Shown one piece after another: positions 36,204 through 44,781 of a stretch of 64,000 nt of DNA. Within the stretch, counting starts at the first letter, position 1. Each line of letters begins with the position of its first letter. A program made the position numbers and the translations under genes. The notes under the pieces are model-generated. The model made no database searches. It saw only the letters and a program-made list of their open reading frames with translations, and was not told the origin of the DNA. The stretch is from a virus. The DNA lies in the IMG/VR virus record IMGVR_UViG_3300028581_000024, positions 1 through 64,000 of that record, one strand, 5' to 3'.

Positions 36204-37049
36204 TTACAGGCTTACAGAGCTATCTGTAGTAGCTGACTCCTTTTCTGTATTAAAGATATTAAGATAGATATCACACTCCGAAGGTGTTAAATTATTAATA
36301 GTATTACTGTCCAAATTTAATTTTGTAAGTAAGGTATATTTCTTTTTATAAAGACTTTGTGCTTGAGGAATGAAGGTCGATTTCAAGAATCCAAACAGTG
36401 TATTTCCTAGAAGATTAAACCTGACTGAATAAAAATCTTTTAGTTGTTTGTCATTATTAATAATGTAAACAGATTCAAATGCTTGGTCATATTTACGAAG
36501 ATGATTATAAATTTCCGTAATAGCGGTCTTATCAATAGTATTAAAGAATTTTTCTTTTGTATTTTGGTCAAAAGCTCCTGGATAAAAATCTTTATTATTG
36601 ATACGAATTTTAAAGATACTTTCATGCAAATAATTAACTGAATATAACTCCTTAACAGGTGTAAATGCAATCTCTATATCATCTAATTTTAAATTTTCAA
36701 TAGTAGGAATTACAAGTTCTGATAAATCTGTAAGTATATCGAAAAGATTAAATGTAAGAGCACATGTACTCTCATCTGTATTTTTAGCACGGTAAAACAA
36801 CTGACCTGATACAGACGAGGCTCTTAAAAATAGTAATAAAAACCATTTATCATAGCGAGTGAGTTTATAGAAAAGTTCTTTTTGTTCTAAATTTTCTTGA
36901 AGAATATCGTTAAATGTTTGATTTAAACTTTCATCATCTTCATTTAGTATGTATTTACTAATTATCTCTAACTGATACATCTTTAACTCAGCAATTTTAA
37001 GATATTGCTTTAAACTTGGGGCCCAGCAATTAAGATAAAAAGAGTGCAT
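36204..37049 (-). CDS. Baseplate hub assembly protein, gp26/gp51-like
   Basis: 281 residues. It contains LTRYDKWFLLLFLRASS near residue 60-76 and a C-terminal N-L-T-P-S-E-C-D-I-Y-L-N-I-F region. I associate this pairing (helix with D-K-x-F-L-L-L-F-L-R, and an S/D-I-x-L end) with the family of T4 baseplate hub-assembly chaperones gp26 and gp51. The rest is K/N-rich and helical. It overlaps the next upstream gene by one base and lies among tube and hub genes, consistent with assembly of the hub. No direct sequence match beyond pattern can be claimed. Confidence 0.5.
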   Translation of the reverse strand: MHSFYLNCWAPSLKQYLKIAELKMYQLEIISKYILNEDDESLNQTFNDILQENLEQKELFYKLTRYDKWFLLLFLRASSVSGQLFYRAKNTDESTCALTFNLFDILTDLSELVIPTIENLKLDDIEIAFTPVKELYSVNYLHESIFKIRINNKDFYPGAFDQNTKEKFFNTIDKTAITEIYNHLRKYDQAFESVYIINNDKQLKDFYSVRFNLLGNTLFGFLKSTFIPQAQSLYKKKYTLLTKLNLDSNTINNLTPSECDIYLNIFNTEKESATTDSSVSL

Positions 37050-37987
37050 TAGAAGAATCCTGCAAGATCTAAGGTTCGTGAAGCGGCATCTTGAAGAGGA
37101 GAAACTTGTGGTGTATAATTACCATTTGTAATGCCGCTCACTGTGTTAATAATATCTGCTAGCGGAAAATACATACTATTTTCTATTGTATAGTTTGTGT
37201 AGATAAAATTAACATCATATATTGTTGCAGCGTTAGGCTCGTCGTAGCTAAGATTTATATTGTTTACAAGTGTTGGGACACAATTATAGAATCTAAACAC
37301 CTTTCTAGGTATTTGACTTATATTTTGATAGCTTCGTGTATAGCAAAGTAGGGTAATATTACTTTTTACATTACGTATATCCTTTTGCCCGGGCGTATCA
37401 CCCGGGTAGGCTACTAACCCTAGATGATTTGCCAGCATAACCCATGGACGAAATACATTATCTACAATACTAGTATTTGTTTCAAGGAAGCCTAGACGGA
37501 GCGGTTTACCTGCATAGCCCATTCTGTTTTCAGCCATAATACCAGGTATAAATCCACGACTCTTACCGCTTGAGCCGATAGTAATATCACCCACAAAGAA
37601 AGATTCTTGCGGTATCATAGCAGTTTGCGCAAATACACAACCAATTACTTTTTGAAAAGGAAAACTAGTTAATAATGTCTTTGCTTGATCTATATCATAG
37701 CCCTTTTTAGCACCATCAACACGTTCTAATTGCTGTAAGATGTTTGTGTTGAGAAGACGTGGAAAAGAATCTATTACGGCAATCCATTGCGATTGAAGAG
37801 GTATTGAAGTTAACCAACTTTGTAATTGTAATAAGAAGTAATCCCGTGTACTAATTAATGGTACCCCTGGAATATTGAATCCAAGTACGTTTGTTATTTG
37901 TGGTTGACTGAGAGGGTTGGTTCCTCTTCCGATGCCAATAGCGTTATTGGTTAATCCTTCGAATGCATTAGTTAGCGGATTATTCAT
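37049..37987 (-). CDS. 54: Baseplate-tail tube initiator, gp54-like
   Basis: 312 residues (T4 gp54 is 320). The second half has the tube-fold pattern shared with gp19: F-I-P-G-I-M-A-E-N-R-M-G-Y-A-G-K-P and PRKVFRFYNCVPTLVN, then strands ending Y-D-V-N-F-I-Y-T-N. A gp54-like start point for the tail tube fits this and the place just after gp19. The ORF extends to a TTG at 37993, but the ATG at 37987 has a GGAG Shine-Dalgarno 9 bases upstream and is preferred. A GATAAATA box lies further upstream, so this gene has a normal leader. Confidence 0.6.
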   Translation of the reverse strand: MNNPLTNAFEGLTNNAIGIGRGTNPLSQPQITNVLGFNIPGVPLISTRDYFLLQLQSWLTSIPLQSQWIAVIDSFPRLLNTNILQQLERVDGAKKGYDIDQAKTLLTSFPFQKVIGCVFAQTAMIPQESFFVGDITIGSSGKSRGFIPGIMAENRMGYAGKPLRLGFLETNTSIVDNVFRPWVMLANHLGLVAYPGDTPGQKDIRNVKSNITLLCYTRSYQNISQIPRKVFRFYNCVPTLVNNINLSYDEPNAATIYDVNFIYTNYTIENSMYFPLADIINTVSGITNGNYTPQVSPLQDAASRTLDLAGFF

Positions 37988-38004
37988 CAACAATTACTCC
38001 AATA

Positions 38005-38012
38005 TATTTATC
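38005..38012 (-). promoter_or_regulatory. Late promoter box with leader
   Basis: GATAAATA on the minus strand is followed by a GGAG site and the ATG at 37987, so this late unit has a short leader, unlike most others. Confidence 0.6.
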
Positions 38013-38026
38013 GGAGTAATGTTATT

Positions 38027-38572
38027 TTAGGACTGGCGAGTAAAATAATGGTAGGCTAGCTTCACGTCAAACGAAACAATATCGCCTTTACCAGCTGAGA
38101 AATCATACTTAATGCCGCCAACTTCTCTAATGCTTACACCGATTAATTGATATTGAGCAACTTTCTCCATCTTAGTATCGAGTTGAACTAGATCGATTAC
38201 ACTTGCTTGTGTTGGGGTGAAGTAATTGCCTGTGCTATTGGTATCGTTAAAGGTATCACGCGTCCAATCTTCAAATTTCTGTCTGATGTTATTTTTAGCA
38301 TCATTGTAGAATGTTAATGAGTAATTAGCACTGTCTGGGTATGCAGCAACACCAGGAAGGTTAAAATTTAACCCCATGTAGCTTGTTGTTACATTGTTAA
38401 TTTGTCTAGCGGGTAGTGAAGCAGATCTTGCGTAAACTAAATCATTCTCATCAAAGGTGGTTGTGGTGCCTCCGGGGGAGATACTCAATACCCTGAATTG
38501 AATATCGCGTTGAAAATCACGCGCAGAAGCTACTCTATAAAAATCCGAGATGAGTTGTTTTACGGCTGGCAT
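38027..38572 (-). CDS. 19: Tail tube protein gp19
   Basis: 181 residues (T4 gp19 is 163). It stacks in rings to make the inner tail tube. The family pattern is visible: Y-A-R-S-A-S-L-P-A-R-Q-I-N near 50, then MGLNFNLPGVAAYPDSANYSL-like strands, FEDWTRD near 105, and a C-terminal strand pair. It lies between the sheath gene and the gp54-like gene, the expected order. AATAAATA at 38581-38588 lies 8 bases before the ATG, with no Shine-Dalgarno. Confidence 0.88.
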   Translation of the reverse strand: MPAVKQLISDFYRVASARDFQRDIQFRVLSISPGGTTTTFDENDLVYARSASLPARQINNVTTSYMGLNFNLPGVAAYPDSANYSLTFYNDAKNNIRQKFEDWTRDTFNDTNSTGNYFTPTQASVIDLVQLDTKMEKVAQYQLIGVSIREVGGIKYDFSAGKGDIVSFDVKLAYHYFTRQS

Positions 38573-38580
38573 AGTATTAT

Positions 38581-38588
38581 TATTTATT
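38581..38588 (-). promoter_or_regulatory. Late promoter box of gp19
   Basis: AATAAATA on the minus strand, 8 bases before the gp19 ATG. Confidence 0.55.
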
Positions 38589-38601
38589 CTCCTTTTTTAG
38601 T

Positions 38602-40992
38602 TTAGGCTAATAACTCCTGGAAGTTTTGGCTAGTACGAGTTGCGTAGAAGCTTACCAAGATAAACTCTGCAGCACGTACTGGCTTGAGATAGATATCTAC
38701 CTTCATTTCGTTATTATCAATAACATCTGGTGTATTATTTCGCTCATCGCAAATAATGAGGTAGTCATAAACACCTTCTGTGTTCTTGGCATTCTCAAAA
38801 ATTGGAGTGAGCGTATTAATTACTTGAGTTCTCGTAAACAATGTATTAGGTTCAAATATGAAGAACTTAACTGTATCACGAGTTGCAACTTCAAGATTGA
38901 GGAACAATCTACGTACATTAATACGATCAAACGCACTGGGTTTCTTTAGCAGTGTCTTTTGACCGAAGATTACAAAACCTTCAACGGGGAAGAAGGCAAC
39001 TGGATTCAAGCCAAATTTATAAAGCTGATCGCGTTGCTTCATCTTAGGATATACACCCAAATCATTAACACCAAGAAGAACTCCTCTTGTGAATCCAGCT
39101 GGTGCAAACCAAGGTTGGAAGTTAGCATCAGTATTACCCATTGCAGCAGCTGCAAAGCCACTAAATGGTACCCATACTTGTCTATTTGTAGCAGGATCAA
39201 TTACTTGAGCTACTGTTGCATATGTACAAGCATAGCTCGAATCAATTAAACTAAATTGATGACGTAGCGGCCAGTAGATGTGCTGACTGAAGTTTGTAGA
39301 GCTATAACCATCTGCTGCAGGATCTGGATCGAGACCCGCATTGGGTCCCCATAATTTCTTTGTATTGATTACTTTATTATTGTCACCTTGGACAAATATA
39401 TGTCTTAGCGCATCAAGAATAACCAAGAAATCTTTTCTTTGATTCTGCGCTTGTTGTACGAAGATACTAGCAATACTATTGTATGTTGAGCGAATGAGTA
39501 AACCATCTCCGTCGAGATTCTCTGAATTAGTAGTATATAGAGCACTCAATGCATTAACAGGCCACGTATCAACATAAGGGCCATTTGCAGATAATGGTAA
39601 ATTGCTATTCAGAGTCTGATATACTGAACCGATGTAAATAGAACCTAGACCAGCTTCACATGCAATATTAATAGGATAAAGATCTGGGTTTTCCACAAGC
39701 TCAAATACTCTCTCGAGCTTCTGGGGTAGATTACCAATATTTTTATCAGCAACTACTGTATTCGAATAGATACCAAACGGAAACAATGCATTAGTTGTAC
39801 CAAATGCTTGTAGGAGTGATAATACTGTAGCAGACGAGGCACCAACACGTGTGGTATAAGAAGTATTATCATCTACAAATCCAGGGTTGTTAAATGGTGT
39901 TGCAAGCACTGGTGATAGCATTCTTGCTTTCTTTGTGGGGATACCGTCATTACCCAGCCAAGAGTCACCATAACGATTGCTGATATACGGGTTAACAATT
40001 ATTCGTGCATTAGGTGAGTTGGATACCTGACTACCTAAGAAGAAACTAATAGCAGGGCCACCATTTTGACTAGCGATTTGTCTGTGCCAGTCAAGCGAAC
40101 CAGCATAGCTTTCTGCGAGTACATAATCAAGAGCAATAACATCAGGTGAAAAGACGCTCTGACGTAGTTTAAATACACCAAGCGAAAGGGTATCATCAAA
40201 TGTACGAGGGCTGAGATCGTAATTACTAATATTTTCCATTACTTCACTGATGCTAGACCCATCACCAAACTTAGAAGCACTTAATGTAAAGTTTAATCTA
40301 GCTGGAGGAACATCCACATAGGTGTTAATGGATGTTGCATTACTAGCAATACCAGCAACACTCAAGACTCCGTCAAAAGGTGTTGCAGGGTTATTGTTGT
40401 TATTATCTGTTAGAGCAACATAATACCCTTCAAACTTATTATTAACTGTAGTTTGGGAGCGATTCAAAACAATAACAGCTGCATCGTTTAAAGTATCGTA
40501 AGTGTACTTTACACCACTTTGAGGTAGAATATTGCTATGCCAGTTAACATTGTTGTTTAGTAATTCTTGATACTGCTCTATGCTTAATTCTAAATGTGTT
40601 GGTGTACCCAAGAAATATGTATCAGCTGAAGAAACATTCGATGTATAGGTACCATTCTTAGTGAATGCAGCAGGATAGACCAGGGCACTATATCTCCACT
40701 CAGCAAACCCCTCACCTTTAGCTACACCGTAAGGTAGTCTCGAAACTTTTAATTGAATGGGCGATTGTAAGGAGGCTTTTACTGTATGGTAAAAATATCT
40801 TTCTGCGGCATTTGTAGGTGTACCATAAATAGCTTCAAATTCGCCCATGCTTGTTGGTTCGAGAACCTCGTCTATTGGACCTTGAGCAGCAAAACCTGTA
40901 ATAAAAACGCTTGTACCTTGATTGACCACCGGGCGAAGCGTAAGATCAACTTCTCTGATCTCTACCCCGGGACTTTGAATTGTTCTGGCCAT
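38602..40992 (-). CDS. 18: Tail sheath protein gp18
   Basis: 796 residues (T4 gp18 is 659). It forms the contractile outer sheath. The N-terminus SPGVEIREVDLT is the classic sheath opening, and the C-terminal domain (LLKKPSAFDRINVRRLFLNLE, then AEFILVSFYA) is the conserved part that binds tube and neighbours. The middle 350 residues are an expanded surface domain. A TATAAATA box at 41038-41045 is followed by a 45-base leader with an AGGTG Shine-Dalgarno 9 bases before the ATG, as expected for a very highly expressed protein. Confidence 0.96.
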   Translation of the reverse strand: MARTIQSPGVEIREVDLTLRPVVNQGTSVFITGFAAQGPIDEVLEPTSMGEFEAIYGTPTNAAERYFYHTVKASLQSPIQLKVSRLPYGVAKGEGFAEWRYSALVYPAAFTKNGTYTSNVSSADTYFLGTPTHLELSIEQYQELLNNNVNWHSNILPQSGVKYTYDTLNDAAVIVLNRSQTTVNNKFEGYYVALTDNNNNNPATPFDGVLSVAGIASNATSINTYVDVPPARLNFTLSASKFGDGSSISEVMENISNYDLSPRTFDDTLSLGVFKLRQSVFSPDVIALDYVLAESYAGSLDWHRQIASQNGGPAISFFLGSQVSNSPNARIIVNPYISNRYGDSWLGNDGIPTKKARMLSPVLATPFNNPGFVDDNTSYTTRVGASSATVLSLLQAFGTTNALFPFGIYSNTVVADKNIGNLPQKLERVFELVENPDLYPINIACEAGLGSIYIGSVYQTLNSNLPLSANGPYVDTWPVNALSALYTTNSENLDGDGLLIRSTYNSIASIFVQQAQNQRKDFLVILDALRHIFVQGDNNKVINTKKLWGPNAGLDPDPAADGYSSTNFSQHIYWPLRHQFSLIDSSYACTYATVAQVIDPATNRQVWVPFSGFAAAAMGNTDANFQPWFAPAGFTRGVLLGVNDLGVYPKMKQRDQLYKFGLNPVAFFPVEGFVIFGQKTLLKKPSAFDRINVRRLFLNLEVATRDTVKFFIFEPNTLFTRTQVINTLTPIFENAKNTEGVYDYLIICDERNNTPDVIDNNEMKVDIYLKPVRAAEFILVSFYATRTSQNFQELLA

Positions 40993-41037
40993 TTTAGTTT
41001 ACACCTCTTACAAGAAATTGTTGACTCATATCGTTTA

Positions 41038-41045
41038 TATTTATA
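41038..41045 (-). promoter_or_regulatory. Late promoter of the sheath gene
   Basis: Perfect TATAAATA on the minus strand, 45 bases before the gp18 start, with an AGGTG ribosome site between. Confidence 0.8.
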
Positions 41046-41083
41046 CCTTTGCCGACCAACTTTTACAGAATTTTTTCTCTTTT

Positions 41084-41668
41084 TTACAGCAAGGACATTT
41101 TTAACTGATGATATGCAAATTGAAACCCACATTCCATTTCACTTGAATCCCTATCATTATAGTTTACACCTTCAAGACCAATAGGAAAAGTTCTAATATA
41201 GTCAAATCTAACAGTTTGCTTGTTATATTCGTCCAAACCGTATATAGATATATCTGTCATATATTCAGAGGTGTTTGAATCTATGTTTTGATTACTAGGA
41301 TCAAAAATACCAGTGGACGAATTATTAAAAATATCTAACCATTTAAATAAAACCCAATAATTGTTAAATTGATTATCTACAGTAAAGTTAATCTTCAAGC
41401 TTGGAAATTCGGGTCTAGCATAGGATGTTACTTTGAGTGTTTGGCCACCGTAAGGTACTAATACAGGGGGTATTTCTACTGGTGGTGCAATTGCTCCAAA
41501 CACGCTAAACTGCAAAGTGTTGAAGTTTACGGAAGAGTTTCTCCTTGCAACTTCAGCAACTTTATCTTTTAGAATAGTAGGTATAGTTAGTACACATAGA
41601 AATTTATCCCTACGTTGTTTATTGAAGGGGCTCTGAAAAACTGGTTGCTGGTTTACAGGTGTTGCCAC
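41084..41668 (-). CDS. Second tail tube-like protein (gp19 paralogue)
   Basis: 194 residues between large terminase and sheath. The strand pattern (FNTLQFSVFGAIAPPVEIPPV, Y-G-G-Q-T-L-K-V-T-S, F-P-S-L-K-I-N-F-T-V-D-N, then WLDIFNNSSTG) is that of a tube-fold protein, as in gp19, and ends in a helix-free strand. It probably replaces a tube variant or forms a terminal or neck-proximal ring. It starts with GTG, 4 bases after TATAAATA (41673-41680), inside the end of the terminase gene, and the two genes overlap by 16 bases. Confidence 0.7.
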   Translation of the reverse strand: MATPVNQQPVFQSPFNKQRRDKFLCVLTIPTILKDKVAEVARRNSSVNFNTLQFSVFGAIAPPVEIPPVLVPYGGQTLKVTSYARPEFPSLKINFTVDNQFNNYWVLFKWLDIFNNSSTGIFDPSNQNIDSNTSEYMTDISIYGLDEYNKQTVRFDYIRTFPIGLEGVNYNDRDSSEMECGFQFAYHQLKMSLL

Positions 41669-43392
41669 GAGTTATTTATATCATCATCAGATTGCTGGTT
41701 GGGAAATTCCCACCCCTGCTGTTTTAAGGTCTCTATATCACTATCCAAGTCTTTTGCATCGTTTATTACGACGGGAAGAATATTTTGATCACTATTGCCA
41801 AGCTTTTCATTAGAGTACATACTAAAAGGGCTTATAACCCCTCTAATACCATAGTCTAGGGGCTTAATAACTTGTGGTCGGTCACAATCATCAAGTGAGA
41901 TAACATCAAAATATTTTACACAAATTTCATTCTCCAGGCTTATTAATGCCCATATTAAGGACATGATTCGATCATCCCAACTATCTGCACCAGGTCGAGC
42001 ACCCCACGTATTATTAGGGTACCGAATAAAGTTTTTTAGCTCCTTTAAAGTATTAACATCGCGTATTCGAACTACTTTGAGTTCGTTTACCCAATACCGC
42101 ATATTCATTACACCTCTATACTTGGTGTTGGTGTGAGCTAGAATACCAACACGTTTTGCTTCATTTTTATCACCAGCTTTAGCACCCCAAGAGATAATAT
42201 TTTCATATCTATGTGTGAATTTCAGTTGTTCGACAACCTGGGCACCACAATTATTTCTCTCTATACTCACTGGCGGGCGGCCCCATTGATTTAAAATTTC
42301 TAATAATTTTGCAGTTAATTGAAATGGGACTGTATCCCGTGTATGATATACTGCAACTTGTTCTATGGAAGTTAGATCAGTAATATCTAACACCTGTACT
42401 ACACTTGCAGCTTCTCCTACACCTTCACTTATATCTACACCAACAGTATATATTCTACCTTCACGGGGCTCTTCCCAGACAAGATATTTACCGTCATCAA
42501 AAATAAATTCTGGTTCCCGTATCTCTCTCTGTAAACTATTATACAAAGCTTCATCAACTGTGCTTTCACCACCATGAATAAACTCATTACCAAATTCTTG
42601 TGAGAAAGCTTCAACGCTTCCTAAAGTTCTAATTGTATCGTTTTTCCATTTTTCATCACGGCCTGGAATTTCCCACCAGTCAATTCGTTCCGAAACCCAA
42701 TTGTTATCACCAGCATGAGCACCTGTATACAGTTTATAAAAAAGATTATCCGTCCCATTTGGCGTACTTGCAATAAAAATTTTACTTTTCTTACTACTAG
42801 AAATAATAGGGTATACGGATTCCCAGAATTTTTCTACAATATGATTATCAATAAATGCCAACTCATCAAGAATTAAGCAATTGCAGCTATCACCTCTACC
42901 TGCATCACTACTTGTAGTGCTAATCCCTATACTACTACCATTAGTCAGGGTCATACTCGTTTGACCGTACTCTACAACCCCCGGTTTTAAGAAATTGGGT
43001 AACATTTCATATGCCATTCGAACTCTTTTAAAAATATTTTTTGCTGTCTGCTCTTTATTTGCTACAATTAAAATTCTTTGATCTTCGTTAAAACATGCAT
43101 TCCATAAACAGTATATCGTCATTAATGTTGTTTTACCTATCTGTCGTGACGCTAGCAAAATAATAAATCTACCGTCTCTAAGAGTTCTTAAAACTTTCTT
43201 TTGACAGGAGTATAAACTAATTTTCTCTTTACCGCGGTCTAGATTGATAATAAAGAAATAATTTTCAGCAAAGTGTAACAAGTTTCTTTTGCATTTTTTG
43301 AGTTCATTAACCATTTCTGGCGTATACTCATGCTTTGTATCTGATGTTGGCAGCTTATCATTACCAAGATAATATTTTTCTTTTTTCATCAT
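41653..43392 (-). CDS. 17: Terminase large subunit gp17
   Basis: 579 residues (T4 gp17 is 610). It is the packaging ATPase and nuclease. Walker A is SRQIGKTT (82-89), Walker B with catalytic glutamate is LILDE (173-177), and the C-terminal nuclease begins with GVDISEG and has DSWDDR in its later part. The start is the first of two ATGs. TCTAAATA lies 6 bases upstream and is a possible late box. The gene is divergent from the plus-strand CTS gene, with two late boxes back to back. Confidence 0.96.
   Translation of the reverse strand: MMKKEKYYLGNDKLPTSDTKHEYTPEMVNELKKCKRNLLHFAENYFFIINLDRGKEKISLYSCQKKVLRTLRDGRFIILLASRQIGKTTLMTIYCLWNACFNEDQRILIVANKEQTAKNIFKRVRMAYEMLPNFLKPGVVEYGQTSMTLTNGSSIGISTTSSDAGRGDSCNCLILDELAFIDNHIVEKFWESVYPIISSSKKSKIFIASTPNGTDNLFYKLYTGAHAGDNNWVSERIDWWEIPGRDEKWKNDTIRTLGSVEAFSQEFGNEFIHGGESTVDEALYNSLQREIREPEFIFDDGKYLVWEEPREGRIYTVGVDISEGVGEAASVVQVLDITDLTSIEQVAVYHTRDTVPFQLTAKLLEILNQWGRPPVSIERNNCGAQVVEQLKFTHRYENIISWGAKAGDKNEAKRVGILAHTNTKYRGVMNMRYWVNELKVVRIRDVNTLKELKNFIRYPNNTWGARPGADSWDDRIMSLIWALISLENEICVKYFDVISLDDCDRPQVIKPLDYGIRGVISPFSMYSNEKLGNSDQNILPVVINDAKDLDSDIETLKQQGWEFPNQQSDDDINNSWQHL
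41673..41680 (-). promoter_or_regulatory. Late promoter box inside the terminase gene
   Basis: Perfect TATAAATA on the minus strand, 4 bases before the GTG start at 41668. Confidence 0.8.
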
Positions 43393-43398
43393 TTATGT

Positions 43399-43406
43399 TA
43401 TTTAGA
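43399..43406 (-). promoter_or_regulatory. Possible late promoter box of gp17
   Basis: TCTAAATA on the minus strand, one base from consensus, 6 bases before the first ATG of gp17. Confidence 0.4.
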
Positions 43407-43408
43407 GG

Positions 43409-43416
43409 TATAAATA
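43409..43416 (+). promoter_or_regulatory. Late promoter box
   Basis: Perfect TATAAATA, 5 bases before the ATG at 43422. Confidence 0.8.
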
Positions 43417-43421
43417 GATAT

Positions 43422-44321
43422 ATGACAAGAGTAAGTTCAATCAAAGATATTGGCCTAGTATATGAAGAGGTGCTAAAACAAAGTAGACCAGCACCCGAAA
43501 AGCAAGTAGAAGTGGTTGAAGAAAAAGCAGTTAAAAAGCTTGACACCTTTCCTCGCGCTACTGATAAGAAGATAGACGTAAAAAAGATTACTGCCAAGGG
43601 TTCTGACAAGAATGCCTTTGTGCATAAGGATTCAGGTCCTGAGGCTAAGCTCGGAAGTAAGAAGGAAATCATTGACCCTAAGACGGCCAAAGAAGATAAT
43701 CATTATCAGCCACAAAAATTTTCTGATAACACAAAAAAATTAAACCAAGAGAATATAAATAATAGTATGAAATCAATTTTTGATAAATTATATGAAGATG
43801 TAATGGGTGACGACAAACTCGATGTCGGCATTCAAGCTGGCCCTGAAGGAGAGGCCGCCGATGCTAAGGATCTAGATCTTAGCGGTGGTAGCGAAGATAC
43901 CATCACGGTAAAGCTCGATAAAGATACTGCTCATAAGCTACATGATGCTTTGATGAGCGTCCTTGGTGCTGATGAAGCCGCTGATGACGAAGCTGCTGAT
44001 GAAGCCGCAGATGATATTGAGTCTGCTGACGATGTTCAAGCTGCTGAAATGGAAGAGATTCCAACAGAAGTGGCTGGTGAAGGTGTTGATATTAAAGAAG
44101 TGCCTGCTTCTGCTGGACAATCCTTACAGAAGAAGGGTGGATTTCCTACAGTCGGAACAAAGACAGGTCATGCTAAAGGTTCTAAAGCATCTGGTCAAGT
44201 TGCAACAGAGATTGATGCCAAAGGAACACCTCTTGCTGATGCCAAAGGTCATTCTTTAACTGCTAAGAGCGCCAATAAAGTTAACGCTCCCGGTTACAAA
44301 GCTGGTGACTTTTTTAAATAA
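43422..44321 (+). CDS. Acidic CTS-type head protein, possible fusion
   Basis: 299 residues. The start is fixed at 43422 by the late box; longer in-frame extension to 43335 would read through the opposite-strand gp17 start. Residues 1-115 are charged and disordered. At residue 116 comes MKSIFDKLYEDVMGDD, which looks like a fresh capsid-targeting N-terminus and is preceded by its own late box. The following part has D-E-A-A-D repeats, then a G/K-rich end finishing PGYKAGDFFK. This suggests two formerly separate genes now fused. A rho-independent terminator follows. No known family; a prohead-internal or core role is inferred. Confidence 0.75.
   Translation: MTRVSSIKDIGLVYEEVLKQSRPAPEKQVEVVEEKAVKKLDTFPRATDKKIDVKKITAKGSDKNAFVHKDSGPEAKLGSKKEIIDPKTAKEDNHYQPQKFSDNTKKLNQENINNSMKSIFDKLYEDVMGDDKLDVGIQAGPEGEAADAKDLDLSGGSEDTITVKLDKDTAHKLHDALMSVLGADEAADDEAADEAADDIESADDVQAAEMEEIPTEVAGEGVDIKEVPASAGQSLQKKGGFPTVGTKTGHAKGSKASGQVATEIDAKGTPLADAKGHSLTAKSANKVNAPGYKAGDFFK
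43754..43761 (+). promoter_or_regulatory. Internal late promoter box
   Basis: Perfect TATAAATA inside the 43422-44321 gene, 5 bases before an in-frame ATG at 43767, the same geometry as the true gene starts. Confidence 0.65.
43767..44321 (+). CDS. Nested in-frame start product, CTS-like
   Basis: 184 residues if translation begins at the internal ATG. The product would begin MKSIFDKLYEDVMGDD, an N-terminus like the other CTS-type proteins, and share the C-terminus of the longer protein. Whether one, the other or both are made cannot be decided from sequence. Proposed because of the late box at 43754-43761. Confidence 0.45.
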   Translation: MKSIFDKLYEDVMGDDKLDVGIQAGPEGEAADAKDLDLSGGSEDTITVKLDKDTAHKLHDALMSVLGADEAADDEAADEAADDIESADDVQAAEMEEIPTEVAGEGVDIKEVPASAGQSLQKKGGFPTVGTKTGHAKGSKASGQVATEIDAKGTPLADAKGHSLTAKSANKVNAPGYKAGDFFK

Positions 44322-44344
44322 ACAATAGTTACATTTAAAAATAG

Positions 44345-44371
44345 AAAAGCCGTCTTTATGACGGCTTTTTT
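44345..44371 (+). terminator. Rho-independent terminator
   Basis: Ten-base stem (AAAAGCCGTC and its complement) with a TTTAT loop and a T run, just after the CTS gene. The next late box begins 3 bases later. Confidence 0.9.
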
Positions 44372-44373
44372 AT

Positions 44374-44381
44374 TATAAATA
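44374..44381 (+). promoter_or_regulatory. Late promoter box
   Basis: Perfect TATAAATA, 4 bases before the ATG at 44386. Confidence 0.8.
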
Positions 44382-44385
44382 ATAG

Positions 44386-44781
44386 ATGAGTATTTTTAGA
44401 GAAGCATTTCTACAGGCTCTTCAAGAAGATTTAATTAATTCTGCCACAACATGGAATACGGGCATAGGGCAGCTACATTATTCTGGTGCTATCTTTCCAA
44501 AAGTTAATCTAGACAAGCCAAAAGAACGACATAGAAAGGTTATTAAGGATCCAAAATTCAGAAAACATGCTCAAACAGTACCAGACATGCATAAAGCAGA
44601 TCATACAGCTATACAGGCCGTCAATAATATGAGTGGTAAAAAGTTATCAGAAGACGAATTACAACAAATTTGTAAAAAATATGGCATTTCTAGGCTCAAT
44701 ACCCAGCAATCTAAAAATTTAGGTAATACTGGCAAAGTCTTACGCTTCGATCCTAATGTACGGGGCTATGTACTACAATGA
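44386..44781 (+). CDS. CTS-type late head protein upstream of gp14
   Basis: 131 residues, unrecognised. The opening MSIFREAFLQALQED closely resembles MSLFQKEFLAVLEAD of the gene at 47179, and contains a gp21-like site LQE|D after residue 14. The rest is basic and includes H-R-K-V-I-K-D-P-K-F-R-K-H. Packaging inside the head is likely if the targeting reading is right. Its stop overlaps the start of gp14 (ATGA), so it heads a two-gene plus-strand unit with a leaderless late start. Confidence 0.75.
   Translation: MSIFREAFLQALQEDLINSATTWNTGIGQLHYSGAIFPKVNLDKPKERHRKVIKDPKFRKHAQTVPDMHKADHTAIQAVNNMSGKKLSEDELQQICKKYGISRLNTQQSKNLGNTGKVLRFDPNVRGYVLQ

Noticed and set aside
43335-43421. Upstream in-frame extension of the acidic CTS gene
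   Set aside because: Runs through the gp17 start and the late box; the ATG at 43422 has the standard box spacing.
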